DNA of 64,000 bases from CAVZAB01 sp963773155 (lineage in GTDB: Bacteria; Pseudomonadota; Alphaproteobacteria; Rhizobiales; Beijerinckiaceae), in the NCBI GenBank assembly GCA_963773155.1, contig CAVZAB010000007.1, forward strand, positions 1-64,000. The letters are read 5' to 3'. This document shows positions 45,601 through 58,156 of this stretch, in pieces. Under the pieces are notes generated by a model. That model was not told where the DNA came from, did no database searches, and saw only the letters and a list, made by a program, of their open reading frames with translations. How positions within the stretch are numbered: the first letter of the stretch is position 1; each line of letters opens with the position of its first letter. Position numbers and translations under genes: made by a program.

Positions 45601-48600
45601 TTGAGTTGCCGCTTGTTGATAGGCTAGCAACTAAGTTGGCGCCGCTGCTGAGAGTCACTGTCACGGCATTTGCGATTAGGACACTGTCCTGAGCTCCTGG
45701 CACGGCGCCGGTGCTCCAATTTGCGGCTGTCTCCCAAGCGCCACTAGTCGAGTTCACCCATTGATCTGTAAAGATTTGACCAGTGTTAACAGTAAAGTTG
45801 TCGGCGGGCGACAACGCAGAGCTCACCCCGGCGGCATTCGTCTCGGTCGCCGCAACGCTATGATTGGCGTTGCTCAAGGCCGTCGTCGGCGTGAACGTCC
45901 AGGAACCGGTGGCGGCAACGGTGACTGCAGGACCCGCCGTAACACCGTCGATGAAAACCGTGACTAGATCTCCGGCTTCGCCGGTGCCACTGATTGCCGG
46001 AGTGGCATTGACGACCGTGCTGCCATTTGTCGGCGCCGTGATTACCGGCGCCGGCGGAGGCGTCGTGCCAGAAGTCGTAATATTACTTCCACTTGCACCA
46101 TCCGCTCGAACGACAAACCCCTGCCCAGCATTGCTGGGTGCGAGCTGCAGCGAGGCAACTTGGGCAGCGCCATTGTAAATGTGCAATATATTTGCGGAGT
46201 CAATGGTAGCTGATGTCGCAGCGATACCGGTGAGATCAATCGTGTCTGCCGAACCAAATCCAATCAGTTTTGCGCCAAAAATCGTTGTATCCACTTCCGC
46301 GCCGGCGATCTTGAGCGTTTCGCCTTTTCCTGGATCTGCATTGTTGTCGAATTGAATTGTTTGGCCTGCGGACACGCTAACCACACTTTGGCCCGCTCCA
46401 TTTTGAACGCTCGCATCAATTACAAGTGTTCCGTTCCCGGAAATCTCCAATGTTCCAGTTCCAGCCAATGACGCGGAAACCTCCAATGCCTGCGAGATTG
46501 GGCCATAGGGTGTAGTTGCAACAATCGATCCATTGTTTGTCAGACTTTGTATGGTGCTGCCAGACGAACTCGTTAAAACTCCCGACCCGCTTATTGAAGC
46601 ACCGAAATCAATAACAATGCCGGCGGCCGTAAAATTCGCACCATTCAACCCAATAGAGCCCGCATCTTCCACGGATTTCGGATCAACAAAATTCGCCGCC
46701 GACCCGGAATTGAAGCCGTAGTAAAGATTCAGAGCACCAGTCGAGCCTATGTATACCAGGGAGCTTTGGAGCGCTGTACCGCCGGAAGATAAAATCGATG
46801 TTGCGCCAGAAAGAACTATATCTGCATTCAAACTTGTTATAGGTAACGCACTGGTACCGGTAAAGGCAATCTGGCTAGTTCCAGATCCAACGGGATCGAC
46901 AAGATCGTAAATCCCGCCGGACAACGATCCGCCACCAACATGGGCCAAATCCAAAGAAAGATTGGCAAATACGTGACCAGCGTCAAGATTACCAATCTGC
47001 AAGGTCCCGCCGTTTTCCGCGCGGAACGTACCAACATTGGTCAAGCTGGCCGCATCGAGGACGAGCGTGGAACCCGCGAAACTAGCGTCGATAGTGCCGC
47101 CAATTTCGTTCCTTACCGACAAAACACCATTGACGCCTATTTGTCCAGAACCGGCAATTTTGTTATCAAAATTGTCCAGGAGAGAATTTGTGCTGTTTGA
47201 ATATATTCTGTTATTGCTTTGGTTGCTTAGCGTCACATTTCCTCCACCATGGAGGGCAACTGTGCCACCGCCACCAACAATCAGATCGGTGAGATTATTG
47301 TTGGTGTTTGCCGACAGTGCGATGATGCCGGCATTATTGATGGTGCTGGTCTGGCCTGGCCCTGCAACTAAGCTTAGTGAGGTTCCGTTAGAAATTGTTA
47401 CGGTGCCAGTGTTGTTTACCGCACTTGCTGTCCCATCTATTGCACCGCCATTGCCAATCGTCTGTATCGTGCCGCTATTGGCGGTCGTCAATGTGCCGCC
47501 AACAATTGTTGCACCATTCAAGTCTACATGAGCAGTGGAATTGAGCGCCTCGATAGTGCCACCTGACGTCCCGTCAATCACACTATTGATCAACTGGAGA
47601 CCTCCTGACGCAGTGGCCTCAAGAAGACCCTTGTTGACAAACCTGCTTGAGCCGGTGAAATTCTCAATTGCGAGGCCAGCGACTTGATTGGCGTTAATAG
47701 TTGCACCAAATTCATTGGTAACAGACAAGTCGCCGTTACTGAGTATTTGGCCAGCACCCGAAATCGCATTGTTGACATTATCCAGAACGGAATTGGCTGT
47801 GTTTGAATAAATCCGGTTGTTGCTCTCTCCCGTCAGAGTGACGCCGCCCGAACCCGTCAGAGTAACAATTCCGCCAGTTCCGATAATTAAGTCCGTGAAA
47901 TTATTGTTTGAGTTCGCGTTGAGTGCAATTGTCCCAGTATTATTGATGGTGCCCAAAAGGCCCAAACTTGTGCCATTGAGGATCGACAGCACGCCAATGT
48001 TATTGACGGCACTTGTCGTGCCGTCGAGCGTACTGCCATTATTGACAGTCTGTATGAGTCCTCCATTTACAGTCTCCAGAGTTCCCCCCTTGATAGTCGC
48101 GCTGCTCAAATCGACGTGGGCACCAGAGTTGAGAGCTTCAATTATGCCCCCTGCCGACCCGTCAATCACGCTGCTATCAATTTGCAAGCCACCCGATGCA
48201 GTGGCTTCAAGAAGGCCCTTGTTAGTAAAGGTCGTTGAGCCGGCGAAATTCCTAAGGGCAAGGCCGGACAATTGATTGGCATTGATAATGCCACCGATTT
48301 CGTTCAAGACAGATAGGTCGCCGTTGCTGAGAATCTGTCCAGCGCCCGAAATGTTATTGCTGACGTTGTCAAGGAGCGAGCCTGGCGTGCTCGAGTAAAT
48401 TCGGTTGTTGCTCTCATTGCTTAGCGTAATGTTTCCGCCACCATTAATAGTGACGGTGCTGCCTGCACCGACAATCAGATCTGTGAGGTTATTGTTGCTA
48501 TTTGCGCTAAGGGCGATTGTCCCTGAATTGTTAATACCCCCAAGAAGACCAAGATTTGTTGCGTTGTTGACAGTTAACGTTCCGGTAATCGTTACAGCGC

Positions 48601-51600
48601 CCTGTGTGCCGTCGAGAGTATTCCCGTTACTAGTGGTCTGAATGGATCCTCCGTTTCCTGTTGACAGGACACCTCCTTTAATAGTTGCGCCATTGAAATC
48701 AACGTGTGCGCCCGCAACCAAAGCCTGAATAACACCACCACTTGTGTCATCGATCAGACTGCTAACTATCTGCAACCCACCACTATTTGTTGCTTCGAGT
48801 ACCCCACTGTTAGAGAATGGCAGCGCGTTGCTGAAATTAGCGAGTGACAATCCGGTCAAATTATTGGCGTTAATAATTCCGCCTGCAGCATTGACGACCG
48901 ATAGGGCACCGTTACTGAAAATCAGCCCCGAGCCAGAAATCGTATTGTTGAGATTGTTAAGCACAGAATTCGGAGTGTTTGAGTATATCCGGTTGTTGCT
49001 CTCGCTGCTCATCGTTACGCTGCCACCACCGAGCAATGTAACGGTGCCGCCAACTCCGATAATCAAATCCGTAAGGTTATTGTTGGCATTGGCGCTGAGC
49101 GCGATGGCTCCGGTATTGTTGACGGTGCCAATTAGATTCAAATTTGTGGCATTGCTGATTGTAATCGTACCGACATTGTTCACAGCGCCGGTCGTACCAT
49201 CAAGGATGTTGCCATTCGTCACGGTTTGAATGACACCGCCGTTGCCTGTCTTTAGAGTGCCGGCTTTGATCGTTGCGTTGTTTAGGTCGACGTGGGATCC
49301 CGCAATAAGGGCCTGGATCGTGCCTCCTCCGGAGCCATCAATAATGCTGCTGATGATCTGAAGACCACCCGCGGCTGTGGCCTCAAGTGTGCCGCTATTA
49401 GAGAATCTCGTGGAGCTATTGAAACTGCTTAGCGAGAGGCCAATCGTCTGGTTGGCATTGATAATTCCGCCGACCTCATTTGTTACAGATAGGTTGCCAT
49501 TGCTGAATATCTGACCAGCACCCGAAATCGTATTATCGATGTTATCAAGAATTGAATTTGGCGTATTTGAATAGATTCGGTTGTTGGTCTCGTTACTTAA
49601 CGTCACATTGCCACCGCCGCCAAGTGCGATCGTCCCGCCGGCACCTACAATGAGATCCGTAAGATTGTTGTTGCTATCGGCAGCAAGCTGAATCGCTCCA
49701 CTATTAAGGATCGCGTTAGATTGGGACGGGACTTCCAGCGATATTGAATGCCGAACCATTGTTTATAGTTATCGTAGCTGAATTTGAAAGGCCCGTAGCA
49801 ACACTAAGTGTTCCACCCGTTACGTTGAGCGTGGTCCCAAGCGCAATTGCTATAGTGTTTGCAACGCCGCCCCCACTGTTGGTGACGCTGCTGTTTGGCC
49901 CAATAATAACATCATCGCCAGCTCCCGGAACGCCTACCGGACTCCAGTTCGCGGCCGTAGTCCAGGCGCCGTTGAGCGGTCCGACCCAAGTCTTCTGTGT
50001 CGTATTTATGTTGAACGTATCGGCCGCCGAGGTGAGGGAAAGGGTTCCAGCCGCATTCTTTTCGGTCGCCGTGACGCTGTGACTGGCGTTACTCAGAGCG
50101 GTCGTCGGCGTAAAGCTCCAAGTGCCGTTGGCAGCGACCGTAACCGCCGGTCCCGCCGCGACCCCGTCGATCAACACCGTAACCAGATCGCCTACCTCGC
50201 CCGTTCCGCTGATCGTCGGAGTGCCCGTTGCAATGGTTGACCCGTTGGTTGGCGCCGTAATTACCGGGGCGGGTGGTGTCGCAGTGTTGACTGTGAACGT
50301 GTCGGTTGCCGAAGCCACAGAACTCGTTCCGGCAGCGTTCGTTTCGGTCGCCGTGACGCTGTGACCGGCGTTACTCAGTGCTGTCGTCGGCGTAAAGCTC
50401 CAGGTGCCGTTGGCGGCAACCGTGACCGCCGGTCCCGCGGTCGCCCCGTCGATCAACACCGTAACAAGGTCACCAGCTTCGCCGGTGCCGCTGATCGTCG
50501 GAGTGGCATTGGCGATCGTGCTGCCGTTTGTTGGCGCCGCAATCACTGGGGCCGGCGGCGTCGCAGTATTGACTGTGAACGTGTCGGTTGCCGAAGCCAC
50601 GGAACTCGTTCCGGCGGCATTCACCTCCGTTGCGCTGACACTGTGGCTCGCATTGCTGAGAGCGGTCGCCGGCGTGAAGGTCCAAGTGCCGTTGGCGGCA
50701 ACCGTTACCGCCGGTCCCGCCGCGACCCCGTCGATCAACACCGTAACCAGATCGCCGACCTCGCCCGTTCCGCTGATTGTCGGAGTGCCCGTTGCTATAG
50801 TCGACCCGTTGGCCGGCGCCGCAATCACCGGAGCCGGCGGGGTGGTGCTGTTGACCGTGAACGTGTCGGTTGCCGAAGCCACAGAACTCGTTCCGGCAGC
50901 ATTCACCTCCGTTGCGCTGACACTATGGCTCGCATTGCTGAGTGCGGTCGTCGGCGTGAAGCTCCAGGTGCCGTTGGCAGCGACCGTGACCGCCGTTCCC
51001 GCCGCGACCCCGTCGATGAGGACGGTGACCAAGTCACCAGCCTCGCCGGTGCCGCTGATCGTCGGAGTGCCCGTTGCAATAGTCGACCCGTTGGCCGGCG
51101 CCGCAATCACCGGAGCCGGCGGCGTCGCAGTGTTGACCGTGAACGTGTCGGTTGCCGAAGCCACGGAGCTGGTTCCGGCCGCGTTCACCTCGGTTGCGGT
51201 GACGCTATGGCTCGCATTGCTGAGAGCGGTCGTCGGCGTGAAGGTCCAGGTGCCGTTGGCGGCGACCGTAACCGCCGGTCCCGCCGCGACCCCGTCGATG
51301 AGGACGGTGACCAGGTCGCCCGCCTCGCCCGTCCCGCTGATCGTCGGAGTGCCCGTTGCAATGGTCGACCCGTTGGCCGGCGCCGTAATCACTGGGGCCG
51401 GCGGCGTGGTGCTGTTGACCGTGAACGTGTCGGTAGCCGAAGCCACGAGCTTGTTCCGGCCGCGTTCACTCGGTCGCCGTGACGCTATGACTGGCGTTAC
51501 TCAGTCCGGTCGTCGGCGTGAAGCTCCAGGTGCCGTTGGCAGCGACCGTGACCGCCGGTCCCGCCGCGACCCCGTCGATCAGCACCGTAACCAGATCGCC

Positions 51601-54600
51601 GACCTCGCCGGTGCCGCTGATTGTCGGAGTGCCCGTTGCGATCGTCGACCCGTTGGCCGGCGCCGCAATCACCGGAGCCGGCGGGGTGGTGCTGTTGACC
51701 GTGAACGTGTCGGTTGCCGAAGCCACAGAACTTGTTCCGGCAGCATTCACCTCCGTTGCGCTGACACTATGGCTCGCATTGCTGAGAGCGGTCGTCGGCG
51801 TGAAGGTCCAAGTGCCGTTGGCGGCAACCGTTACCGCCGGTCCCGCCGCGACCCCGTCGATCAACACCGTAACCAGATCGCCGGCCTCGCCCGTCCCGCT
51901 GATCGTCGGAGTGCCCGTTGCTATAGTCGACCCGTTGGCCGGCGCCGCAATCACCGGAGCCGGCGGCGTGGTGCTGTTGACCGTGAACGTGTCGGTTGCC
52001 GAAGCCACGGAGCTCGTTCCGGCCGCATTCACCTCGGTTGCGGTGACGCTATGACTGGCGTTACTCAGTGCGGTCGTCGGCGTGAAGCTCCAGGTGCCGT
52101 TGGCGGCGACCGTGACCGCCGGTCCCGCGGCGACCCCGTCGATCAGGACGGTAACCAGATCACCCGCCTCGCCCGTGCCGCTGATCGTCGGAGTGCCCGT
52201 TGCAATGGTCGACCCGTTGGCCGGCGCCGCAATCACCGGGGCCGGCGGTGTCGCAGCTGTTGACCGTGAAGGTGTCGGCAGTCGAAGCCAGCGGAGCTTG
52301 TTCCGGCCGCGTTCACCTCGGTTGCGGTGACGCTATGACTCGGCGTTACTCAGTCCGGTCGTCGGCGTGAAGCTCCAAGTGCCGTTGGCGGCAACCGTTA
52401 CCGCCGGTCCCGCCGCGACCCCGTCGATGAGGACGGTGACCAAGTCACCCGCCTCGCCGGTGCCGCTGATCGTCGGAGTGGCATTGGCGATCGTGCTGCC
52501 GTTGGCCGGCGCCGCAATCACCGGGGCCGGCGGTGTCGCAGTGTTGACCGTGAACGTGTCGGTTGCCGAAGCCATGGAGCTCGTTCCGGCGGCGTTCACC
52601 TCTGTTGCGGTGACACTATGGCTCGCATTGCTGAGAGCGGTCGTCGGCGTGAAGGTCCAGGTGCCGTTGGCGGCGACCGTAACCGCCGGTCCCGCGGCCG
52701 ACCCCGTCGATGAGGACGGTGACCAAGTCACCAGCTTCGCCGGTGCCGCTGATCGTCGGAGTGCCCGTTGCAATGGTCGACCCGTTGGCCGGCGCCGCAA
52801 TCACCGGAGCCGGCGGGGTGGTGCTGTTGACCGTGAACGTGTCGGTTGCCGAAGCCACAGAACTCGTTCCGGCAGCATTCACCTCCGTTGCGCTGACACT
52901 ATGGCTCGCATTGCTGAGAGCGGTCGTCGGCGTGAAGCTCCAGGTGCCGTTGGCGGCAACCGTTACCGCCGGTCCCGCGGCGGCCCCGTCGATGAGGACG
53001 GTGACCAGATCGCCCGCCTCGCCGGTGCCGCTGATCGTCGGAGTGCCCGTTGCAATGGTCGACCCGTTGGCCGGCGCCGCAATCACCGGAGCCGGCGGCG
53101 TGGTGCTGTTGACCGTGAACGTGTCGGTTGCCGAAGCCACGGAGCTCGTTCCGGCCGCGTTCACCTCGGTTGCGGTGACGCTATGACTGGCGTTACTCAG
53201 TCCGGTCGTCGGCGTGAAGGTCCAGGTGCCGTTGGCGGCAACCGTAACCGCCGGTCCCGCCGCGACCCCGTCGATGAGGACGGTGACCAAGTCACCCGCC
53301 TCGCCGGTGCCGCTGATCGTCGGAGTGCCCGTTGGCGATGGTGACGCCGTTGGCCGGCGCCGCAATCACCGGGGCCGGCGGTGTCGCAGTATTGACCGTG
53401 AAGGTGTCGGCGGCCGAAGCCGTGGAGCTCGTTCCGGCGGCATTCACCTCTGTTGCGCTGACACTATGGCTCGCATTGCTGAGAGCGGTCGCCGGCGTGA
53501 AGCTCCAGGTGCCGTTGGCGGCAACCGTTACCGCCGGTCCCGCCGCGACCCCGTCGATGAGGACGGTGACCAGAGTCACCCGCCTCGCCCGTCCCGCTGA
53601 TCGTCGGAGTGCCCGTTGCAATGGTCGACCCGTTGGCCGGCGCCGCAATCGCCGGGGCCGGCGGCGTGGTGCTGTTGACCGTGAAGGTGTCGGTTGCCGA
53701 AGCCATGGAGCTCGTTCCGGCGGCATTCACCTCTGTTGCGCGTGACACTATGGCTCGCATTGCTGAGAGCGGTCGTCGGCGTGAAGGTCCAAGTGCCGTT
53801 GGCGGCAACCGTAACCGCCGGTCCCGCCGCGACCCCGTCGATGAGGACGGTGACCAGATCGCCGGCCTCGCCGGTGCCGCTGATCGTCGGAGTGCCCGTT
53901 GCAATGGTCGACCCGTTGGCCGGCGCCGCAATCACCGGAGCCGGCGGCGTGGTGCTGTTGACCGTGAACGTGTCGGTTGCCGAAGCCATAGAACTCGTTC
54001 CGGCAGCATTCACCTCCGTTGCGCTGACACTATGGCTCGCATTGCTGAGAGCGGTCGTCGGCGTGAAGCTCCAGGTGCCGTTGGCAGCGACCGTGACCGC
54101 CGGTCCCGCGGCGGCCCCGTCGATAAGGACGGTGACCAGATCGCCGCCTCGCCCGTGCCGCTGATCGTCGGAGTGCCCGTTGCAATAGTCGACCCGTTGG
54201 CCGGCGCCGCAATCACCGGAGCCGGCGGCGTGGTGCTGTTGACCGTGAACGTGTCGGTTGCCGAAGCCATGGAGCTCGTTCCGGCCGCGTTCACCTCGGT
54301 TGCGCGTGACGCTATGACTCGCGTTACTCAGTGCGGTCGTCGGCGTGAAGGTCCAGGTGCCGTTGGCGGCGACCGTAACCGCCGGTCCCGCGGCCGACCC
54401 CGTCGATGAGGACGGTGACCAAGTCACCAGCCTCGCCGGTGCCGCTGATCGTCGGAGTGCCCGTTGCAATGGTCGACCCGTTGGCCGGCGCCGTGATCGC
54501 CGGGGCGGGTGGTGTCGCGGTGTTGACCGTGAAGGTGTCGGCGGCCGAAGCCAGTGGAGCTTGTTCCGGCCGCGTTCACCTCGGTTGCGGTGACGCTATG

Positions 54601-57049
54601 ACCGGCGTTACTCAGTCCGGTCGTCGGCGTGAAGGTCCAAGTGCCGTTGGCGGCAACCGTTACCGCCGGTCCCGCCGCGACCCCGTCGATGAGGACGGTG
54701 ACCAAGTCACCCGCCTCGCCCGTCCCGCTGATCGTCGGAGTGGCATTGGCGATCGTGCTGCCGTTTGTTGGCGCCGCAATCACCGGGGCCGGCGGTGTCG
54801 CAGTGTTGACCGTGAACGTGTCGGTTGCCGAAGCCACGGAGCTGGTTCCGGCCGCGTTTACCTCGGTTGCGGTGACGCTATGGCTCGCATTGCTGAGAGC
54901 GGTCGTCGGCGTGAAGGTCCAGGTGCCGTTGGCGGCGACCGTAACCGCCGGTCCCGCCGCGACCCCGTCGATGAGGACGGTGACCAAGTCACCAGCTTCG
55001 CCGGTGCCGCTGATCGTCGGAGTGCCCGTTGCAATGGTCGACCCGTTGGCCGGCGCCGCAATCACCGGAGCCGGCGGGGTGGTGCTGTTGACCGTGAACG
55101 TGTCGGTAGCCGAAGCCGACGGAGCTCGTTCCGGCAGCATTCACCTCCGTTGCGCTGACACTATGGCTCGCATTGCTGAGTGCGGTCGTCGGCGTGAAGC
55201 TCCAGGTGCCGTTGGCAGCGACCGTGACCGCCGGTCCCGCCGCGACCCCGTCGATGAGGACGGTGACCAGGTCACCAGCCTCGCCGGTGCCGCTGATCGT
55301 CGGAGTGCCCGTTGCTATAGTCGACCCGTTGGCCGGCGCCGCAATCACCGGAGCCGGCGGGGTGGTGCTGTTGACCGTGAACGTGTCGGTTGCCGAAGCC
55401 GTGGAGCTCGTTCCGGCAGCATTCACCTCCGTTGCGCTGACACTATGGCTCGCATTGCTGAGACCGGTCGTCGGCGTGAAGCTCCAGGTGCCGTTGGCGG
55501 CGACCGTGACCGCCGGTCCCGCCGCGACCCCGTCGATGAGGACGGTGACCAAGTCACCAGCTTCGCCGGTACCGCTGATCGTCGGGGTGCCTGTTGCAAT
55601 GGTCGACCCGTTGGCCGGCGCCGCAATCACTGGGGCCGGCGGCGTCGCAGTATGAGCGTTACTCGTTACTGCCGATGGGCTGCTCGTAATGTTCGGAACG
55701 AGGTTGACAAGCTGCGACGCAGTTGTGGCACTGGCGGGCGTTCCCGCCAACGACGCTAATGTGCTCACTGATTGTACCAAATCTATACTTACCGAGGCGA
55801 CAACCTGGCTTCCAGAAGCGATTCCGATCTGAAATCCGGTCTGCGTGTCACCTGGAGGCGTCGGCGAACCGCCCCCTGACGCCGTTGGGCCACCACCGCC
55901 GCCTCCACCACCGGTGTCGCCCCCGGGTGTCCCGCTCGGAGCCCCCTTCTGCCCTCCCTGACCACCATCACCGGGCCCGGGCCCAGGGCCACCTTGCTGC
56001 CCATTGCCTCCGGGATTGCCGTCATTCTGTTGAGGCGGAGATTCCGGTTGCGTCGGCGGCTGCTGCGGCGGGTTCGGCTGTTGCAACTGCGGCGCATTTT
56101 GTTGGTTCGTCTGCTGGCCCAGCGAAAAAACCTGAAATACTTCGCGAGAAGCCTGGTCGTCGATCGCAATATTGGCGGATAGGGTTTCGATCACCGGCGG
56201 CTGACCGGCCGAAGCCACGGAAATACTGACCGCTTGCCCGGGAACCGATACCGTCGCAACAACCGCGCCGCTGCCCTTATCAATAACGACGAATTCACCG
56301 ATCCGTCCGTCCGGCTCCCGCAAAATGTGATAGACACCCCGGACGGTGCCATCTTGCGATGTCAGCTCCACCAAAACCGCAGTGCCGCGAATGCCAAGCG
56401 TCGCGGCCGGCGTGTCAACCTTCATGTCGCCCGTATGTGCGACCTGTCCCGCTACAAAGCTGATCGTGCCTTGGATCAGACTGACAAATTCAGAATTGGC
56501 CGAACCATTGGGATCATAGACGATCTCGCTCAGCACCATTCTGGCATTGGCGGTAAGATTGAAAGCTGTTCCGTCGATCAAACTGATGCCGAGCGTCGAG
56601 GCGCGGCCCGTTTGGACGACGTCGCCTTGGAGCAATACTTCGCCAACATTCAGTTGGATCGAGACGCCATTGCGCACAACATTGCAAATACCGGCGACCT
56701 TCTCCACGTGACCAATGGCGGCCGCATTGCCCTGGCCTTGGCCCGCCTGAGCATAGGCGCCGGGATCTTCTGGCCCGGCCAGAGCCTCAACCACTTTGCC
56801 CGAAATCGTCGCACCGTTGGGACTGGCCAATGCGGCACGGCGGTCGGTACTAAAATAATTGTCGACTACCAGCTTGTTTCCGAATTCCCCGGTGATTTCA
56901 AGATCGTGGCCGACGCGATGATATTGGCCGGAGAAAAGTAGATGTCTGTCAGCTATGATAAGCGTATCGGCGTCGTTGCTAAGGTGCTGAATCCGAGATT
57001 CAAGCTCAAGGAGCCCCCCCACCTCGCTCAAAGGCAAAGATGTCGTCAT
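42662..57049 (-). CDS. Giant FecR-Ig-beta-helix type I-secreted adhesin (frames broken in repeats)
   Basis: If its frameshifts are ignored, this is one gene of about 14.4 kb (roughly 4,790 residues), starting at ATG 57049 (MTTSLPLSEV). In order it encodes a FecR-like domain (VEKVAGICNVVRNGVSIQLN, then DTPAATLGIRGTAVLVE), a Gln/Pro/Gly linker, 20 Ig-like units of 94 residues, a NWSPVGVPGAGDDVIIG module, five beta-helix units of about 197 residues, one Ig-like unit, 2.6 units of 232 residues, and a C-terminus (FTGTITGFTGTGAGTPATSD, then DKIDLQDVAAATATIQSYTN) typical of type I-secreted proteins. There is no Sec signal. Indels break the frame about a dozen times at 49.7-55.1 kb, so continuity is inferred. 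It is probably exported by the exporter encoded convergently. Start-side ribosome-binding site is weak. Confidence 0.85.
43638..45470 (-). repeat. 696-bp near-identical tandem repeat, 2.6 copies
   Basis: Copies at 43638-44333 and 44334-45029, and a partial copy at 45030-45470, differ at only about three bases by eye (for example GCGGACG against GCGGCCG). Each encodes 232 residues of the adhesin with GSGTLTASGQSTFSGGLESG and GTFTKTGSAATSTISTAFNN. The period is an exact multiple of 3. Confidence 0.9.
46880..49740 (-). repeat. Five diverged beta-helix units, about 590 bp each
   Basis: The motif NNNLTDLIVG recurs with its complement near 47275, 47885, 48470, 49060 and 49645. Each is followed by SNESNNRIYSN-like, GGIINAN-like and DGT-like blocks. 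The units are clearly related but diverged, unlike the two other repeat sets of this gene. The style is that of filamentous-haemagglutinin or autotransporter stalks. Confidence 0.8.
50005..55650 (-). repeat. Array of 20 Ig-like units, 282-bp period
   Basis: Units begin PPAPVIAAPANGSTIATGTP and contain TISGTGEAGDLVTVLIDG and TWSFTPTTALSNASHSVSAT. Marker positions fall at 50245, 50521, 50810, 51090 and so on up to 55610, spaced 280-289 bp. They are near-identical at DNA level except for scattered substitutions and single-base indels. A 21st, more diverged unit is isolated at about 45790-46060. Confidence 0.9.
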
Positions 57050-57112
57050 TATGCATTCCAGCAATGCCGCACGTTAACCTATCATTAGGATTTTTAGACG
57101 CGCAAGAGTTGA

Positions 57113-57307
57113 GTGGAAAAAAGTCATCAAAAAGAATTGGTTAATTCGAACCTGTTGGCCGTCACTCGATCGATACTGGTTGTGATTTTGATGGGGCTCG
57201 CCGGTGCTTTGGGTAAAGCGGTTCACGTTGGCTGGGGGCAAAGCCATAAACCCGTCGGTTTGACGCCACCGAAAAAGTTACCGATGCAACGGGACTCGCA
57301 ATCATGA
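57113..57307 (+). CDS. Small single-helix membrane protein
   Basis: A 64-residue protein from GTG 57113: charged front MEKSHQKELVNSNLLAVTRS, one membrane helix (ILVVILMGLAGALGKAVHVG) and a Pro/Lys tail. Its TGA overlaps the ATG of the protease-like gene (ATGA), suggesting translational coupling and a joint role. No family is recognised. It is divergent from the adhesin gene with only about 60 bp between starts. Confidence 0.5.
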   Translation: MEKSHQKELVNSNLLAVTRSILVVILMGLAGALGKAVHVGWGQSHKPVGLTPPKKLPMQRDSQS

Positions 57308-58117
57308 GGAGGCCGGTCATCAGTGTGCAGTGCCAGCGGCGGTATCGGTTTGCGCTTCTCCTTCTGGGCGTTGGCTGGCTCCCCGGATTTGCCGCAATCG
57401 CTCAATCTCCAAGTCCAGAGCTGCAAGTCGACCATCGGGTGGCGATCGAGTCCGATGCCTGGCCTTGGTCGTCGATCGGCCGGATCAATGTGATCCTTTC
57501 CATGGGGGAACGAAGTTCCTGTACTGGAACTCTCATCGGGCCACGCCTGGTTCTGACCGCCGCGCATTGCCTTTATAACGAGCGAGCCAGGAAGTGGGTC
57601 GCCAGCGAAACCATTCACTTCGTTGCCGGGCAGTCCCGCGATCATTTTCAGGCCCATTCTATAGCCGAACGCTACATGACCGGGACGGGATTTGCCGTTG
57701 CAGGTGAACACCACCAGGTCGAAGCCGATATGGTGCAAAGGGATTGGGCCCTCATCGAACTGCAGGAGACTTTGCCGTTGAAGCCAATTCCTTGGCAGGC
57801 CATCCCCGTGGCCGATCTCGCCGAGACCACCGGCCGCGGCATCGTTGCACGAGCCGGCTACGGCGCCGACCGTCCTTATCTCCTGTCGGTGCATTGGGGC
57901 TGCACGGTGCGGGCCGAACCCGGGGAAACGGCCGTGCTTCTCGCATTCCTGCGATTTAAGGCCCGGCGATTTTGGCTCGCCGATTCTCTTGATCCATGGC
58001 AGCACTGCGGTTGTCATCGGCCTCCATTCGGCTGTCATGCACTATTCGGGGAATATCAAGAAGGCCGTGTCGGCTATGGCCTTCGATGAGGCAGCGCGCC
58101 GTCTGGCGATGCCGTAA
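57304..58117 (+). pseudogene. Trypsin-like protease homologue, frameshifted and lacking the nucleophile
   Basis: ATG 57304 begins a signal peptide (FALLLLGVGWLPGFAAIAQS). The chymotrypsin fold follows: LIGPRLVLTAAHCLYNERAR with catalytic His, VQRDWALIELQE with the Asp position, then YLLSVHWGCTVRAEPGETAV. A one-base indel near 57930-57955 then shifts the frame to SCDLRPGDFGSPILLIHGST and VVIGLHSAVMHYSGNIKKAV to the stop at 58117. The active-site box GDSG reads GDFG (codon TTT at the Ser position), so even the repaired protein would lack the nucleophile. It is either an inactive relative or a decaying gene. Confidence 0.75.
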
Positions 58118-58156
58118 ACGGTGGCGACCGGGGCCGCTGGACTAAGGAGCTCAACG

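Noticed and set aside
50005..55650. CRISPR-like regular repetition
   Set aside because: Units are 282 bp, contiguous and protein-coding, with no unique spacers and no cas genes.
50361..55759. Long Arg/Asp-rich and Val/Pro-rich plus-strand open frames over the Ig array
   Set aside because: They repeat with the same 282-bp period and are antisense readings of the adhesin units. Their composition is unstructured and they have no ribosome-binding sites.
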